64,000 nt of DNA from Sabulitectum sp036743055 (GCA_036743055.1 DAINQE010000005.1:13383-77382), one strand, 5' to 3'; numbered from the stretch's first letter, positions 52,068-61,876 are shown. Notes: generated by a model not told the origin, from the letters alone. Made by a program: numbers and translations.

Positions 52068-52553
52068 CTACTCCGGTTCCGGGGCAGGCGGCGTGAGGGA
52101 GGTGAGGTCCAGGAGCCAGTCCCCTTCCACCAGCCGTACCGGTATGACCTGATCCCCGTCGACGGTGGCCACGGTTACCAGGGCGGTGAGGGAATCCCTC
52201 AGCTCCACATCCCTGACGGTGTCGGAAAGCCTTGTGATCTCAGGGGAGGACTGTGCCATCCGGGTGAAGAGCATCTCGCCGTCCATCTCCGGAAACTCCT
52301 CGGCGGTGACAGGTACGCTCAGGGTGGACAGGTAATGGGAACTTTCCTGGTAGCCGAACCTCTGCATCACCGCTGCGGTGGAATCCCAGGCGGCCCTGGT
52401 GGAGGGGGTAAGGATGTTCCACCCCCTGGACCATGCGGAGTCGGCCATTGCCATGGTGAAGGCCTTCACCGAGTCGGAGGCCGGGTGGTTGGAACACCCT
52501 GCCAGCGCCAGGAGAAGCAGAGCGGCGGCGAGAACCGAGTGCCTAGAGAACAT
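52068..52553 (-). CDS. Small lipoprotein of unknown function
   Basis: 161 residues with a clear lipobox L-A-G-C (Cys20). The mature part begins with a helical segment, then beta-rich sequence with V-E-G-D-W-L-L-D-L, a DUF4878/NTF2-like feel but not certain. Overlaps the DUF1015 gene by 11 bases and precedes the thioredoxin-fold gene by 21. Confidence 0.78.
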   Translation of the reverse strand: MFSRHSVLAAALLLLALAGCSNHPASDSVKAFTMAMADSAWSRGWNILTPSTRAAWDSTAAVMQRFGYQESSHYLSTLSVPVTAEEFPEMDGEMLFTRMAQSSPEITRLSDTVRDVELRDSLTALVTVATVDGDQVIPVRLVEGDWLLDLTSLTPPAPEPE

Positions 52554-53781
52554 GCACCACCAGCCCGCTCCTGAGCTTGGGCTCGAACCATGTTGACTTG
52601 GGCGGCATCACATTCCCGCTGTCGGCCACCGCCATCAGCTGTTCCACGGAAACCGGGTAGAGGGAGAAGGCAACGGTGTAGCGGCCCTGGTCCACAAGCC
52701 TCACAAGCTCCTTCGTTCCCCTTATCCCGCCCACGAAATTGATGTGGGAGGCGGTCCTGGGATCGTCAACGCCCAGCACCGGCCCCAGGAGGTTCTCCTG
52801 AAGGATGCTGGCGTCGAGGCCCTTCACCGGATGATCGGCGGGGAAAGTGCCGGGGAGAGGCCTGATGGTGTACCACTGGCCTCCCAGGTACATGGAATAC
52901 TCCCTGCACTCGGAGGGTTCCGCCCTGCCGGTACTCTCCACGGAGAAGGACTTCTCCACCTGGGCGAGGAACTCCTCGGGGGTCCTTCCCTTCAGGTCCT
53001 GAACGACTCTGTTGTAGGCCATGATCTTCATCTGTGTCTCAGGGAATATCACCGCCAGGAAGTAGTTGTACTCCTCCCTCCCGGTGTGTCCGGGATTCGC
53101 CGCTTTGCGTCTGGCGGCTATGATGGCACCGGAGGCGCTTCTGTGGTGTCCGTCGGCAACATAGAGGGTTGGAACCCCGCCGGCGAACTCCCCCTCGAGG
53201 GCGGTGATGTCCCCGGGATCGCCCACCACCCAGAGGGTGTGCCTTACGCCGTCGTCGGCTGTGAAGTCATACTCGGGCTCTCCTGAACAGACCCTCCTCT
53301 GAACCGCATCTATTCCATCTTTGTCGGGGTAGGTGAGGAAAACGGGGCCGCACTGGGCGTTCATGGTCTCTATGTGGCGGATGCGGTCCTCTTCCTTGTC
53401 CTTCCTGGTGAACTCGTGCTTCTTGATGATGTCGCGGTCGTACTCCTCGGCGGAAACGCAGGCAACCAGACCGGTCTGGGAATGGTCACCCATTATCTGT
53501 CTGTAGAAATAGAAGCACGGAGCTTCATCCTGGCTCATCAGGCCGTCCTCCATGAGACGCCTGAGATTCCTGGCCCCCTGCTGGTAGACCGGCTCGCTGT
53601 GGAGATCGATATCCGGGCTCAGGTCGACCTCGGGTTTGACCACCCTGAGGAAACTCAGTGGATTGCTCTTAACTATGTCCCTTGCCTCGTCCGAATCCAG
53701 AACGTCGTAGGGCTGGGAAGCGATTTTCTCCGCGAACTCTCTGCCGGGCCTGAGGCCCCTGAAGGGTCTTACTGTTGACAT
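52543..53781 (-). CDS. DUF1015 family protein
   Basis: 412 residues from ATG 53781. Starts V-R-P-F-R-G-L-R-P then P-Y-D-V, and contains K-K-H-E-F-T-R-K-D-K-E-E-D-R, Y-V-A-D-G-H-H-R-S-A-S and D-P-R: the conserved blocks of DUF1015 (SerK-like kinases in archaea share this fold). Cytoplasmic. Some members phosphorylate serine; that cannot be assumed here. Confidence 0.92.
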   Translation of the reverse strand: MSTVRPFRGLRPGREFAEKIASQPYDVLDSDEARDIVKSNPLSFLRVVKPEVDLSPDIDLHSEPVYQQGARNLRRLMEDGLMSQDEAPCFYFYRQIMGDHSQTGLVACVSAEEYDRDIIKKHEFTRKDKEEDRIRHIETMNAQCGPVFLTYPDKDGIDAVQRRVCSGEPEYDFTADDGVRHTLWVVGDPGDITALEGEFAGGVPTLYVADGHHRSASGAIIAARRKAANPGHTGREEYNYFLAVIFPETQMKIMAYNRVVQDLKGRTPEEFLAQVEKSFSVESTGRAEPSECREYSMYLGGQWYTIRPLPGTFPADHPVKGLDASILQENLLGPVLGVDDPRTASHINFVGGIRGTKELVRLVDQGRYTVAFSLYPVSVEQLMAVADSGNVMPPKSTWFEPKLRSGLVVHVL

Positions 53782-53795
53782 GTTTTCCTCCGGAT

Positions 53796-54773
53796 TCAGC
53801 CGAGCCTTGCCATTTCGGCGTCGACCATCTCCCTCACAAGGGAGGCGAAGTCTGTTTCTGGTTTCCACCCCAGAACCCCCATTGCCTTCGAAGGGTCGCC
53901 GCAGAGGGCATCCACCTCGGTGGGTCTGGTGTATCGGGGATCGGTTCCAACGAAATCCCGCCAGTCCAGCTCGAGGTGCCCGAAGGCCTCCTCGAGGAAC
54001 TCCCTGACGGAGTGCATCTCTCCTGTGGCCACCACATAGTCGTCGCCCCGGGGCTGCTGAAGCATGAGGTGCATGGCCTTTACGAAATCCCTGGCGTGCC
54101 CCCAGTCGCGTCTGGCATCCAGGTTCCCCAGGGTAAGGGAATCCGCAAGCCCTTTCTTGATCCGGGCGGCCCCCAGGGCGATCTTCCTGGTTACGAAGTT
54201 CTCTCCCCTTCTCGGGGACTCGTGGTTGAAAAGGATGCCGCTGGATGCGTGCATCCCGTATCCTTCCCGGTAGTTCACCACCATCCAGTGGGCGCAGAGC
54301 TTTGCCGCTGCGTAGGGGCTTCTGGGCCTGAAGGGAGTGGTTTCGCTCTGGGGCGGGGGGCTGGAGCCGAAGAGCTCGCTGGTGGAGGCCTGGTAGAACC
54401 GGGTGGTGCCGGCCATGCCGGTCTCCCTCAGGGCGTCGAGAAGGCGGACCACGCCTATCGCATCAACGTCGCATGTGTACTCGGGAACCCCGAAGGATAT
54501 CCCCACGTGGCTCTGGGCTGCCAGGTTATACACCTCGTCGGGTCGGGTCTTCTCGATTATCCGGTTCAGCGCGCTGGAATCGGTCATGTCCCCGTAGTGA
54601 AGGAAAAGGCGCTGGTTGTATATCTCGGAATCCTGTATCAGATGCTCGATGCGCTGCCTGTTGAAACTGCTTGCCCGGCGAACGATGCCGTGAACCACGT
54701 AATCCTTGTCCAGTAGCAGTTCCGTAAGGTATGACCCGTCCTGACCGGTTATTCCGGTTATCAGAGCTTTCTT
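53796..54773 (-). CDS. gmd: GDP-mannose 4,6-dehydratase
   Basis: 325 residues from TTG 54773 with GGAAG upstream. K-K-A-L-I-T-G-I-T-G-Q-D-G-S-Y-L, R-R-A-S-S-F-N, A-A-Q-S-H-V-G-I-S-F, Y-A-A-A-K and N-H-E-S-P-R-R-G are diagnostic. Produces GDP-4-keto-6-deoxymannose, precursor of GDP-fucose or GDP-rhamnose; the reductase-like gene at 29117 is a possible next step. Confidence 0.96.
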   Translation of the reverse strand, partial: KKALITGITGQDGSYLTELLLDKDYVVHGIVRRASSFNRQRIEHLIQDSEIYNQRLFLHYGDMTDSSALNRIIEKTRPDEVYNLAAQSHVGISFGVPEYTCDVDAIGVVRLLDALRETGMAGTTRFYQASTSELFGSSPPPQSETTPFRPRSPYAAAKLCAHWMVVNYREGYGMHASSGILFNHESPRRGENFVTRKIALGAARIKKGLADSLTLGNLDARRDWGHARDFVKAMHLMLQQPRGDDYVVATGEMHSVREFLEEAFGHLELDWRDFVGTDPRYTRPTEVDALCGDPSKAMGVLGWKPETDFASLVREMVDAEMARLG

Positions 54774-54807
54774 CAAGGCACTTCCTTTCCCGGGTAAAGC
54801 CGGAGGT

Positions 54808-54836
54808 AAGATACTACCGCGGACAGTTTTTGACAA
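54808..54836 (-). promoter_or_regulatory. Promoter of the gmd operon
   Basis: On the minus strand, TTGTCA (54836-54831), a 17-bp spacer and TATCTT (54813-54808). Transcription would begin near 54801, about 28 bases before TTG 54773. It lies between the TPR gene stop and gmd, so the eight genes down to 46787 probably form their own unit. Confidence 0.75.
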
Positions 54837-54840
54837 AACC

Positions 54841-55554
54841 TCAGCACAGGATGCGCTTCAGCTCTTTCCTCTCCCTGTGATACCTTGGGTCGAGGACCGT
54901 CTTTCCGGTTTCCGAGAGGTATTTCTTCCATTGTCTGCCGGGTCGCTGTCCCCGGGAGAACAGTACGCTCCCCTCGAAAAGTATCCTCCACCGCCACTCG
55001 GCCTCGCCGCAGCTCCAGCTGTCGAGCACTCCCAGAAGCAGGGAGGGATCCGCTCCCCTGTGAACCGCCTCAAGGATATGTATCTCCCTCCAGGGGGATC
55101 CCTGAGGCTCGGCGTACTCACCCAACGGGGTTCCTCCGAGCCTGGACGCCCTTGCCCGGAGCACATCGAACGGGGCCACCTCGAGACACCTTGCGTGGTC
55201 TCCCCGGGCTTCGGCAAGCAGGAACATGGGACCCGACGCCATGGCCAGGGCCTTCTCCTCCCTGCCTGCGTCCAGACACGCCGAGAACGCCTTTGTGAAC
55301 CACTCCTCGGCGTCCCGCCACCTGCCAAGACGGCTGTAGATATCCGCCAGGAATGCCATGGCACTGCCATCGGTGTCCTCCCCTGCCAGGGAAGCCGCTA
55401 TGGCCACCGCATCGGAGCCCCGGCCGAGCTCCATCAGCAGAGAAGCCTCCCGCCGCCTTAAAATGGGCATTTTCGACTGGTCTTCCAGGGCGTTCATCCT
55501 GCGCTTGAGATTCAGCAGTTGACGGCCGGCATTTCTCTTCTTATTAGGAGCCAT
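54841..55554 (-). CDS. TPR-like helical protein of unknown function
   Basis: 237 residues from ATG 55554; no Shine-Dalgarno is seen, and a TTG at 55581 is an alternative start. The basic N-terminus (K-K-R-N-A-G-R) leads to a heptad-like helix, then helical repeats with A-x-x-x-L-x-x-G and G-R-W-R-D-A-E-E-W-F-T-K-A-F in a TPR spacing. No signal peptide. Divergent from the eIF2B-like gene with only 26 bases between the start codons. Confidence 0.72.
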   Translation of the reverse strand: MAPNKKRNAGRQLLNLKRRMNALEDQSKMPILRRREASLLMELGRGSDAVAIAASLAGEDTDGSAMAFLADIYSRLGRWRDAEEWFTKAFSACLDAGREEKALAMASGPMFLLAEARGDHARCLEVAPFDVLRARASRLGGTPLGEYAEPQGSPWREIHILEAVHRGADPSLLLGVLDSWSCGEAEWRWRILFEGSVLFSRGQRPGRQWKKYLSETGKTVLDPRYHRERKELKRILC

Positions 55555-55580
55555 AATTGGGGAAAGGAGTCCCGTTTCCA

Positions 55581-56354
55581 ATGAAAGAGATTCTCGACAA
55601 AATCACTGAGGACACAAAATCCGGAGCCACCGGAATATACATAAAAGTGCTGAACCATATCGTGCTTGGTTACCTCAAGGGAGCGGACCTTCCCGATCAG
55701 CTCCGGGAGAGGGCCGGGGACATGGTCTCGCTGCACTACCTGGCCAACAGCCTCGAGCAGGAACCGCTCTTCAAGCAGATAGAAGTGGCCAAGGAACTGC
55801 AGAAACAGATACGCACAGAATCGGCCGAGGCCGGAATGCAGCTCTACAAGGCGCTGGCCAGTTCAGGGAACAGGATACTCTGCCATTCCAACAGCGGAAG
55901 CGTCCTCAGGGCCCTTGAGCACAGGAAGAACAGGATCGACCTTGTCTACCAGACCCGTTCGAAGCCCGGGGAGGAGGGGGTCGAGGCCGCGGCCCTCCTG
56001 AAGAACAGCGGCTTCAAGGTCAAGCTCATCGCCGATTCCAGAGCGGGCACCGCCATCAAGGAGAAAGCCGTTCCCGTTCTTGGGGCCGACTGTATCAGCG
56101 AGACCTTCTTCGTGAACAAGGTGGGCACCGCCGAAATAGTGGAAGCCGCACTGGAGGCGAAGATCACCCCGATAGTGGTGGCGGGCACGGAAAAACTGGC
56201 CCTTGAGGATGTTTACGGCGACGGCCCCCGGAACGAGTTCTTCGAGAGGATACCCCTGCAGAAGCTGAAGGTCATAATCGGGGGATCCACCTACAGAATG
56301 CCCAGGGACAGGAAGCGCCTCTGGAAATCCATGGAAGAGGCGGATGTAACCTAG
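55581..56354 (+). CDS. eIF2B/ribose-1,5-bisphosphate isomerase-family protein
   Basis: 257 residues from ATG 55581 (AGGAG 11 bases upstream; a TTG at 55557 is possible). An N-terminal helical domain, then a Rossmann-like half with I-L-C-H-S-N-S-G-S-V, T-R-S-K-P-G-E-E-G, and G-A-D-C-I-S...F-V-N-K-V-G-T, the family signature. Members include R15P isomerase, methylthioribose-1-P isomerase and eIF2B subunits. The substrate is not settled by sequence. Its stop overlaps the addB GTG (TAGTG). Confidence 0.85.
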   Translation: MKEILDKITEDTKSGATGIYIKVLNHIVLGYLKGADLPDQLRERAGDMVSLHYLANSLEQEPLFKQIEVAKELQKQIRTESAEAGMQLYKALASSGNRILCHSNSGSVLRALEHRKNRIDLVYQTRSKPGEEGVEAAALLKNSGFKVKLIADSRAGTAIKEKAVPVLGADCISETFFVNKVGTAEIVEAALEAKITPIVVAGTEKLALEDVYGDGPRNEFFERIPLQKLKVIIGGSTYRMPRDRKRLWKSMEEADVT

Positions 56355-58930
56355 TGGCCCTCCTCTCGGTGGAACTTGGCCACTGGAGAGCCCTTGAACG
56401 AACCTGGCTCGATCACTTTTCCCGGAGTTACGACGGATCCCCTGCTGCGGTGGTCACCGCCGGTTACCATCAGTCTGCCAGGCTCGCCTCCCTGATTCAG
56501 GGAACCATTTCCGGAACGGTTTTCCTCCCGGGCATCCCCAGGCTTGCCGAACACCTTGCCAGGGGTCCCCTTTCCCGGGGAGCGTCCCCGCCCCAGTCGA
56601 TTGCACTGGCCCATCTGGCAGGTTTCGGAGCCGCAGCCGCCCCCTCCGCCGCTTCGTTCTTCGAGGGGCTTGTGGACAAGGGGATCACCCCTGACATGTT
56701 CCAGGTGAGCGTACTTAGCCTGAAGGAACCCGGGGAGCAGCTCATGGACACTGCCCGCGGGTTCCAGGACTACCAGTCCCACAGGGACAGGCTGTTTCCC
56801 TGGACCCCCCAGGGGGCCGTACTGAAGGGTCCCGGCGAGGGTGTCAGGTACCGGAGGGTCTGTTTCTACGGCTTCTACGACCTGAATCCAGGGCAGAGAA
56901 GATATGTCGAAATGCTCTGCGGGCTCACCGAGGTTCACTGGTTCTCCCCGGTCCATCCCTCCCATCACTGGAGAAAGGCTTTCAGCAGAACGCTGGATTT
57001 CCTCATGAGGCTCAGTGGCGGGGATGGCATCAGAAGGGTGGATGCCGGCATCCCCCTCTCCGCCATGGCGCAGTTCGGCGAGAACCTGCTCACGGGCAAG
57101 GCTGTCCAGAAAACCCCGGGCATCCGTTTGACGAGGTGCGGCAGCGGATCAGCGTTCACCGCCGCGGTGGCCGGCGAAATAGCGGAGCTGGGGCTTCCCG
57201 AAGGGGAGATAGCCGTGATCGCCAGCGGCCCCGACGGGGACAGGATCAGGGAGGATCTCCACTGCAGGGGCATCCCCTGCTCCGATGACCTGAGGGCGGA
57301 AGCCGGGGAACTGCCCCGGGGAAGGTTCGTACTGAGGCTGCTTCAGCTTCCCGACTCCAGATTCCACCACACCGCCGTGGAGAACCTTCTGGCCATGGGG
57401 CAGATCACTGCCCCCGGAACCCCCGATCCCTGGGAGTACTCCCGCAGGGCCGCCGGCGAGGGAGCCAGGTTCGGCGAGGATTCCATGACAGCCACAGGAT
57501 TCCCGTTCACCGGGACCATAGCCGGCTTCTTCCGGAGCATTCCTGAGATAGCGGCCCCGGAGGCATACCACAGGATGCTCATGGAGACCCTCACCGGGCT
57601 TTGCGGTCCCCACCTGTGGGAGGAACTGCTTCCCCCGGGCCTCTTCCTCCTGGGAAAAGGGGCTGAAGTCACCTTCAGGGTCTTCTGCAAAATGGTGGAG
57701 AAGGCCCTCAGAGAGCCGGTTACCATTGCGGAGGGCGTTCCGGGCGGGGTATCCGTACTCCCCATGGAAAGGGTGCGGGGTACTGTTTTCAGGGGGGTGA
57801 TACTCACCGGTATGGAAGAGGGCAGGTTCCCGTCGCGAACGGTGAACGATCCCAGACTCACCGTACCCATGAAGGAACTGCTTCAGATGCCCTCGCCAAA
57901 GGACAGGGAAACCGAAGAGGCCTTCCTTCTCAGGCAGGTGTTCGAGGCCGCAGGCGACCGTCTCGTCATCCTTGCCAGGAACGCCGATGAAAAAGGGAAC
58001 TCCCTGGCGCTCTCCCCCTTTCTGGGGGCCCTGGCGAGAAGCGGCACAGTGGAGCACAGAACAGTTTCCGCCATGCCGGTGCTAACCCTGGACATCCCGG
58101 AGGATCCCCCCTTCCTCTCCAGCTCCCTTGCGGCCCAGAGGGAAAGGCTGCTCTTCGATCCGGAGGATCCATCCCCTGCAGCCGTTCACTGCGGTATGAT
58201 CGGTCCGGACTTCCTGGATCCGGAACCAGTGAGCGCAACACTGCTGGAAAGCTATCTACGGGACCCGGCGCGGTTCCTGGCGGAGAGGGTCTGGCGTGTC
58301 CAGACCGCCGATCCGTTCCCTGTAAGGTCCGAACCGGATCCCCTGAGCAGGGGAAACATCATCCACGCGGCCGTGGAAAGAGCGCTGGTCTCAGCTGACG
58401 GGGTCAGGGACATCGTAATGGAGCTTGCCGAAGGGGCAGGGCTGGTAAAGCTTCTTGGATCGGCGGAGCTTGCGGATATATGGACCGACCACGCGGTATC
58501 CGGGATAGAGAAGCTCATTGCGGAGGTATCCGGAAGGAACTGGCGGATTCACCTGACCGAAGAGTCGCTCACCGGGACCGTGGCCGGTTACAGCGCCCGG
58601 GGAAGGGTTGACCTCGTGTTCAGCAACGCCCAGGGAGACCTGGTGCTTGCGGACCTGAAGACCGGGCGGCCCAGGGGCTGCACCGCCTCATCCATGCTGA
58701 AGAAGAACCTGCTTCAGCTGCCTTTCTATTACTTCCTTGCCAGGGAGAACCGCTGGCAGCAGGTTTCCTCCGCCTGCTACATCCATCTCGAGGGCAGCGG
58801 CGACCTGACCATCGAAGAGGTCTCCTCCGATGAGATACTGGCGCTTGAACCTGAGTTCCGGGAACTTGTGACCGATATAGTGGAGAAGATAAGGGCCGGG
58901 GTGTTCCCCGGGAAGGAAAAGGGGGTCTGA
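56354..58930 (+). CDS. addB: AddB-like nuclease/inactive-helicase subunit
   Basis: 858 residues, GTG start. The N-terminal half is a degenerate SF1 helicase with no Walker A lysine (T-A-G-Y-H-Q-S-A-R in its place). The C-terminal PD-(D/E)XK nuclease has the H in G-N-I-I-H-A-A-V-E-R, D in R-G-R-V-D-L-V-F, D-L-K in V-L-A-D-L-K-T-G and the Q helix L-L-Q-L-P-F-Y-Y-F. The four-Cys Fe-S motif of Bacillus AddB is not seen. Partner of AddA in double-strand-break resection. Confidence 0.88.
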   Translation: MALLSVELGHWRALERTWLDHFSRSYDGSPAAVVTAGYHQSARLASLIQGTISGTVFLPGIPRLAEHLARGPLSRGASPPQSIALAHLAGFGAAAAPSAASFFEGLVDKGITPDMFQVSVLSLKEPGEQLMDTARGFQDYQSHRDRLFPWTPQGAVLKGPGEGVRYRRVCFYGFYDLNPGQRRYVEMLCGLTEVHWFSPVHPSHHWRKAFSRTLDFLMRLSGGDGIRRVDAGIPLSAMAQFGENLLTGKAVQKTPGIRLTRCGSGSAFTAAVAGEIAELGLPEGEIAVIASGPDGDRIREDLHCRGIPCSDDLRAEAGELPRGRFVLRLLQLPDSRFHHTAVENLLAMGQITAPGTPDPWEYSRRAAGEGARFGEDSMTATGFPFTGTIAGFFRSIPEIAAPEAYHRMLMETLTGLCGPHLWEELLPPGLFLLGKGAEVTFRVFCKMVEKALREPVTIAEGVPGGVSVLPMERVRGTVFRGVILTGMEEGRFPSRTVNDPRLTVPMKELLQMPSPKDRETEEAFLLRQVFEAAGDRLVILARNADEKGNSLALSPFLGALARSGTVEHRTVSAMPVLTLDIPEDPPFLSSSLAAQRERLLFDPEDPSPAAVHCGMIGPDFLDPEPVSATLLESYLRDPARFLAERVWRVQTADPFPVRSEPDPLSRGNIIHAAVERALVSADGVRDIVMELAEGAGLVKLLGSAELADIWTDHAVSGIEKLIAEVSGRNWRIHLTEESLTGTVAGYSARGRVDLVFSNAQGDLVLADLKTGRPRGCTASSMLKKNLLQLPFYYFLARENRWQQVSSACYIHLEGSGDLTIEEVSSDEILALEPEFRELVTDIVEKIRAGVFPGKEKGV

Positions 58931-58933
58931 CCG

Positions 58934-61810
58934 ATGCCTTCGTTCACACCCCCGGATCAGCCGGTCCGCAGCGAAATTGCGAATGAGTACGGAAGAAGCG
59001 TCGTGGTGGAGGCCAGCGCAGGAACCGGCAAGACCACCCTTCTCACCCGCAGGGTAGCCGAGATAGTCAGGCGGGGGATCCCCCTGGACAGGATAGCGGT
59101 GGTGACCTTCACCGAAGCCGCCGCCAGCGAGCTGAGGCTCAGGATAAGGGAAACCCTGCCCCCGGAGGCGGCCGCGGTTATGGACCAGGCCTGGATCCAC
59201 ACCATACACGGCTTTGCCTCACGGATACTCCGTGAATACTACCACCTCTGCGGCGGGCTGCCCGAGTTCGCCACGGAACCGGGGCATTTCAGCAGATCCG
59301 AACTGGAGATGCTGTGGGACGTTTTCCTGGCTTCCGCGGATGCAGCTTCCCTGAGAGGGGCATCCACGGGCCTTCGGCGCCCTGGCTCCAGGGTTCTCCT
59401 GGACACCGCGGAAGCCATGGAAAAACACCGCTGGATAAAGGACCCCGCCATCCTGGGAGAAATGGAGAAGAGGTTCACCGAGGTCAGGGACCACTGGGAG
59501 AGAAGGCTTCCGCTGCTTGCGGCAAAATGCGCCGAACGGACCGACAAGCTCAGGCTGGGGATACTGGAGGCGGCGGAGAAACTCGCCGGCGGCGACCTGG
59601 ATTCGTCCGTGGCCCTGAACCGGGGTTCAAGGTCAGCCTGGGGAGGCGCGGAAGCCCTTGCGGAGGTGCGGGATGAACTCAGGCTGCACAGGTCCGACCT
59701 GGAATCCATGAGGGGCTGGCTTGCGATGAAGCCCGTTCTGCCGGCCCTGGAAAACCTCGTTTTCCCTTTCCTCAGCCACATAAGGAGCGAATGGGACTCG
59801 AACCCCTCCAGACTCTCCTACGACGACCTTCTGTACGCCGCTGAAAAGGGTGTATCCTCTTCGAAGGAACTCAGGAGCATCCTGGGTGAAAAGTTCGACC
59901 AGGTGCTCATCGACGAGTTCCAGGACACCAGCCTGGTTCAGGTGAGGCTCTTCCGGGAAATGCTGGGAGCCAGTGGGTTCGCCGAAAAGCTCACTGTGGT
60001 AGGGGATCCCAAGCAGTCAATCTACGGCTGGCGTTCCGCGGACATGGAGACATACAAGGAAACGGTGGATCGGCTGGAGGAAGGAGAAGCCCTTTCCAGG
60101 ACCATAACGGTCAACTTCAGGAGCTGCCGCAGGATCATCTCCTTCGTCAACTCATTCGGAGAAGCTCTATTCAAGGGATCCTCACCGGGGGAAGCTCCCT
60201 TCGCCAGCCCCTACAGCCCCATCGAACCAGCCCCGGGAGCTGATGACGGGAAGGGTGTAACGGTCCATGTCCTCCCGGAGCTGAAGCACAGGAAAAAGGC
60301 CGATACATACTCAGCCCTCCAGGCGGTGAGGATAGCGGACCTGATAGGCGAACCTGGAAAAACCGCTGTTCTCTTCAGGACCAAAACGAAGATGGACGGC
60401 CTTCTAAGGGAGCTTGACCGGAGGAGCATCCCCTACAGGGTGGAAGCGGGAAGGGACTTCGCGGAAAGGCCCGAAGTAGTCCATACCGCCCTGCTGCTCA
60501 GGCACATGCTGCATCCCAGCGACCCCGGCGCACTGGTGGGGACCCTCAGGTCCATCTTCTTCGGGATTGACGATGTTCAGATATCCAGGTGGCGCATGGG
60601 GGACGCTCCGTCGAAGGATATCTCCCGGGCCCTGGAAGTCCTGTCCAGGCTCCGCACAGATTTCCTGGTCCTTCCGCCGCAGCTTTTCATAAGGCACCTG
60701 TACAGGAACACCTGCCTCCTCGGGGCCATAAGGGAAAGCGGATACCAGACCGGCCGCAGGCTGGCGAACATGCGGTTCATAATGGAGCACGCGGAGGAGA
60801 CCGGTGACTGCACAGGTCTTCTGGAGTCCCTTGAGGGCCGGGCTCCCATGAGCGCTGAGGAACCGGTGACCCCCCCGGACGAGTCCACCGGAGCCGTTAC
60901 CGTCACCACCATCCACAGCGCAAAGGGCCTGGCCTGGGAACATGTCATCGTGGCCAACCCGGGATCCGGCTTCGGAGGAGTCCGCAGTGGCGTCCTCGAA
61001 AATGAAAGGGAGTCCAGGCTTGGCCTGAAACTCGGCGATGCCATGTCCGCTGACTATCCATCCCTCAAGGAAAGGGAGGAACTCAGGAGCCTCGCCGAGT
61101 ACCGCAGGCTCCTCTATGTGGCGGTAACCAGGGCCAGGGACCGGCTGGACATCATCCTGGAACCTTCAGCCAACCCCGCCACGCCCTGCGGGATCATCCA
61201 CGAAGCCCTTGCGGGGGTCAGGGACCACGGCACTCAAGAGATCCCACTCATGGAGGTTCCCGGAGAGGGGGACACCCTTCCCCACCCCCCGCCGCCGTCA
61301 CCGGGGGCACCCTACCGGAGGCTGTTCCCTTTCGCACTTGAGGGAAGCGACGGGACCCGCAGACGGGCCATGCGTCTGGGAACGGAGGTGCACGGCATCC
61401 TCCAGCACATCGACATGGAGCGACCCGGAAACTGGATCGACGAGAACAGGGAAAGGCTTTACGGCATACTGGAGTTCCCCGAGGAAGCCATCAGCCACGC
61501 TATGGCTTTCTTCCAGGCATACGACCTTAAGGGGGCAAGGGTGGTGGGACGGGAGTATCCCATAACCTCAGGGGGCCGTTTCTACTACGTTGACCTGCTC
61601 CTCGAGCGGAACGGCATCCTGGAGGCGGTGGACTACAAGACCGACGCGGGAGACCCGGGGAAGGCCGCTGACCTCTACCGGGACCACCAGCTCCTCTACC
61701 GTGATCTTCTGGAAACCGCCACCGGGAAAAAGGTGAAATCGTTCCTGGTGTTCCTCTGCCACGGAGTAACTGTCCCGGTTTCAGGAACTGTAGCACCTGC
61801 TCGGGGTTGA
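58934..61810 (+). CDS. addA: AddA-like UvrD-family helicase-nuclease
   Basis: 958 residues, ATG three bases after addB. Walker A E-A-S-A-G-T-G-K-T-T at ~26-35; motif Ia V-V-T-F-T-E-A-A-A; Walker B V-L-I-D-E-F-Q-D-T-S; motif III G-D-P-K-Q-S-I-Y-G-W-R; motif V/VI V-T-T-I-H-S-A-K-G-L and Y-V-A-V-T-R-A-R-D. The C-terminal nuclease keeps H in E-V-H-G-I-L, D in Y-V-D-L-L-L and D-Y-K in A-V-D-Y-K-T-D. Acts with AddB at broken DNA ends; no recC or recD is nearby. Confidence 0.94.
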   Translation: MPSFTPPDQPVRSEIANEYGRSVVVEASAGTGKTTLLTRRVAEIVRRGIPLDRIAVVTFTEAAASELRLRIRETLPPEAAAVMDQAWIHTIHGFASRILREYYHLCGGLPEFATEPGHFSRSELEMLWDVFLASADAASLRGASTGLRRPGSRVLLDTAEAMEKHRWIKDPAILGEMEKRFTEVRDHWERRLPLLAAKCAERTDKLRLGILEAAEKLAGGDLDSSVALNRGSRSAWGGAEALAEVRDELRLHRSDLESMRGWLAMKPVLPALENLVFPFLSHIRSEWDSNPSRLSYDDLLYAAEKGVSSSKELRSILGEKFDQVLIDEFQDTSLVQVRLFREMLGASGFAEKLTVVGDPKQSIYGWRSADMETYKETVDRLEEGEALSRTITVNFRSCRRIISFVNSFGEALFKGSSPGEAPFASPYSPIEPAPGADDGKGVTVHVLPELKHRKKADTYSALQAVRIADLIGEPGKTAVLFRTKTKMDGLLRELDRRSIPYRVEAGRDFAERPEVVHTALLLRHMLHPSDPGALVGTLRSIFFGIDDVQISRWRMGDAPSKDISRALEVLSRLRTDFLVLPPQLFIRHLYRNTCLLGAIRESGYQTGRRLANMRFIMEHAEETGDCTGLLESLEGRAPMSAEEPVTPPDESTGAVTVTTIHSAKGLAWEHVIVANPGSGFGGVRSGVLENERESRLGLKLGDAMSADYPSLKEREELRSLAEYRRLLYVAVTRARDRLDIILEPSANPATPCGIIHEALAGVRDHGTQEIPLMEVPGEGDTLPHPPPPSPGAPYRRLFPFALEGSDGTRRRAMRLGTEVHGILQHIDMERPGNWIDENRERLYGILEFPEEAISHAMAFFQAYDLKGARVVGREYPITSGGRFYYVDLLLERNGILEAVDYKTDAGDPGKAADLYRDHQLLYRDLLETATGKKVKSFLVFLCHGVTVPVSGTVAPARG

Positions 61811-61852
61811 CCATTATGAACGGGAAGATTATTGATTGTTCAGATTTCATCC

Positions 61853-61874
61853 CCAATAGGCTCGTGCTTATTGG
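61853..61874 (+). other. Nine-bp hairpin ahead of the terminator
   Basis: CCAATAGGC (61853-61861) pairs with GCTTATTGG (61866-61874), including one G:T, around a TCGT tetraloop. It lies 43 bases after the addA stop and two bases before the terminator stem. Its role is unknown. Confidence 0.7.
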
Positions 61875-61876
61875 CC

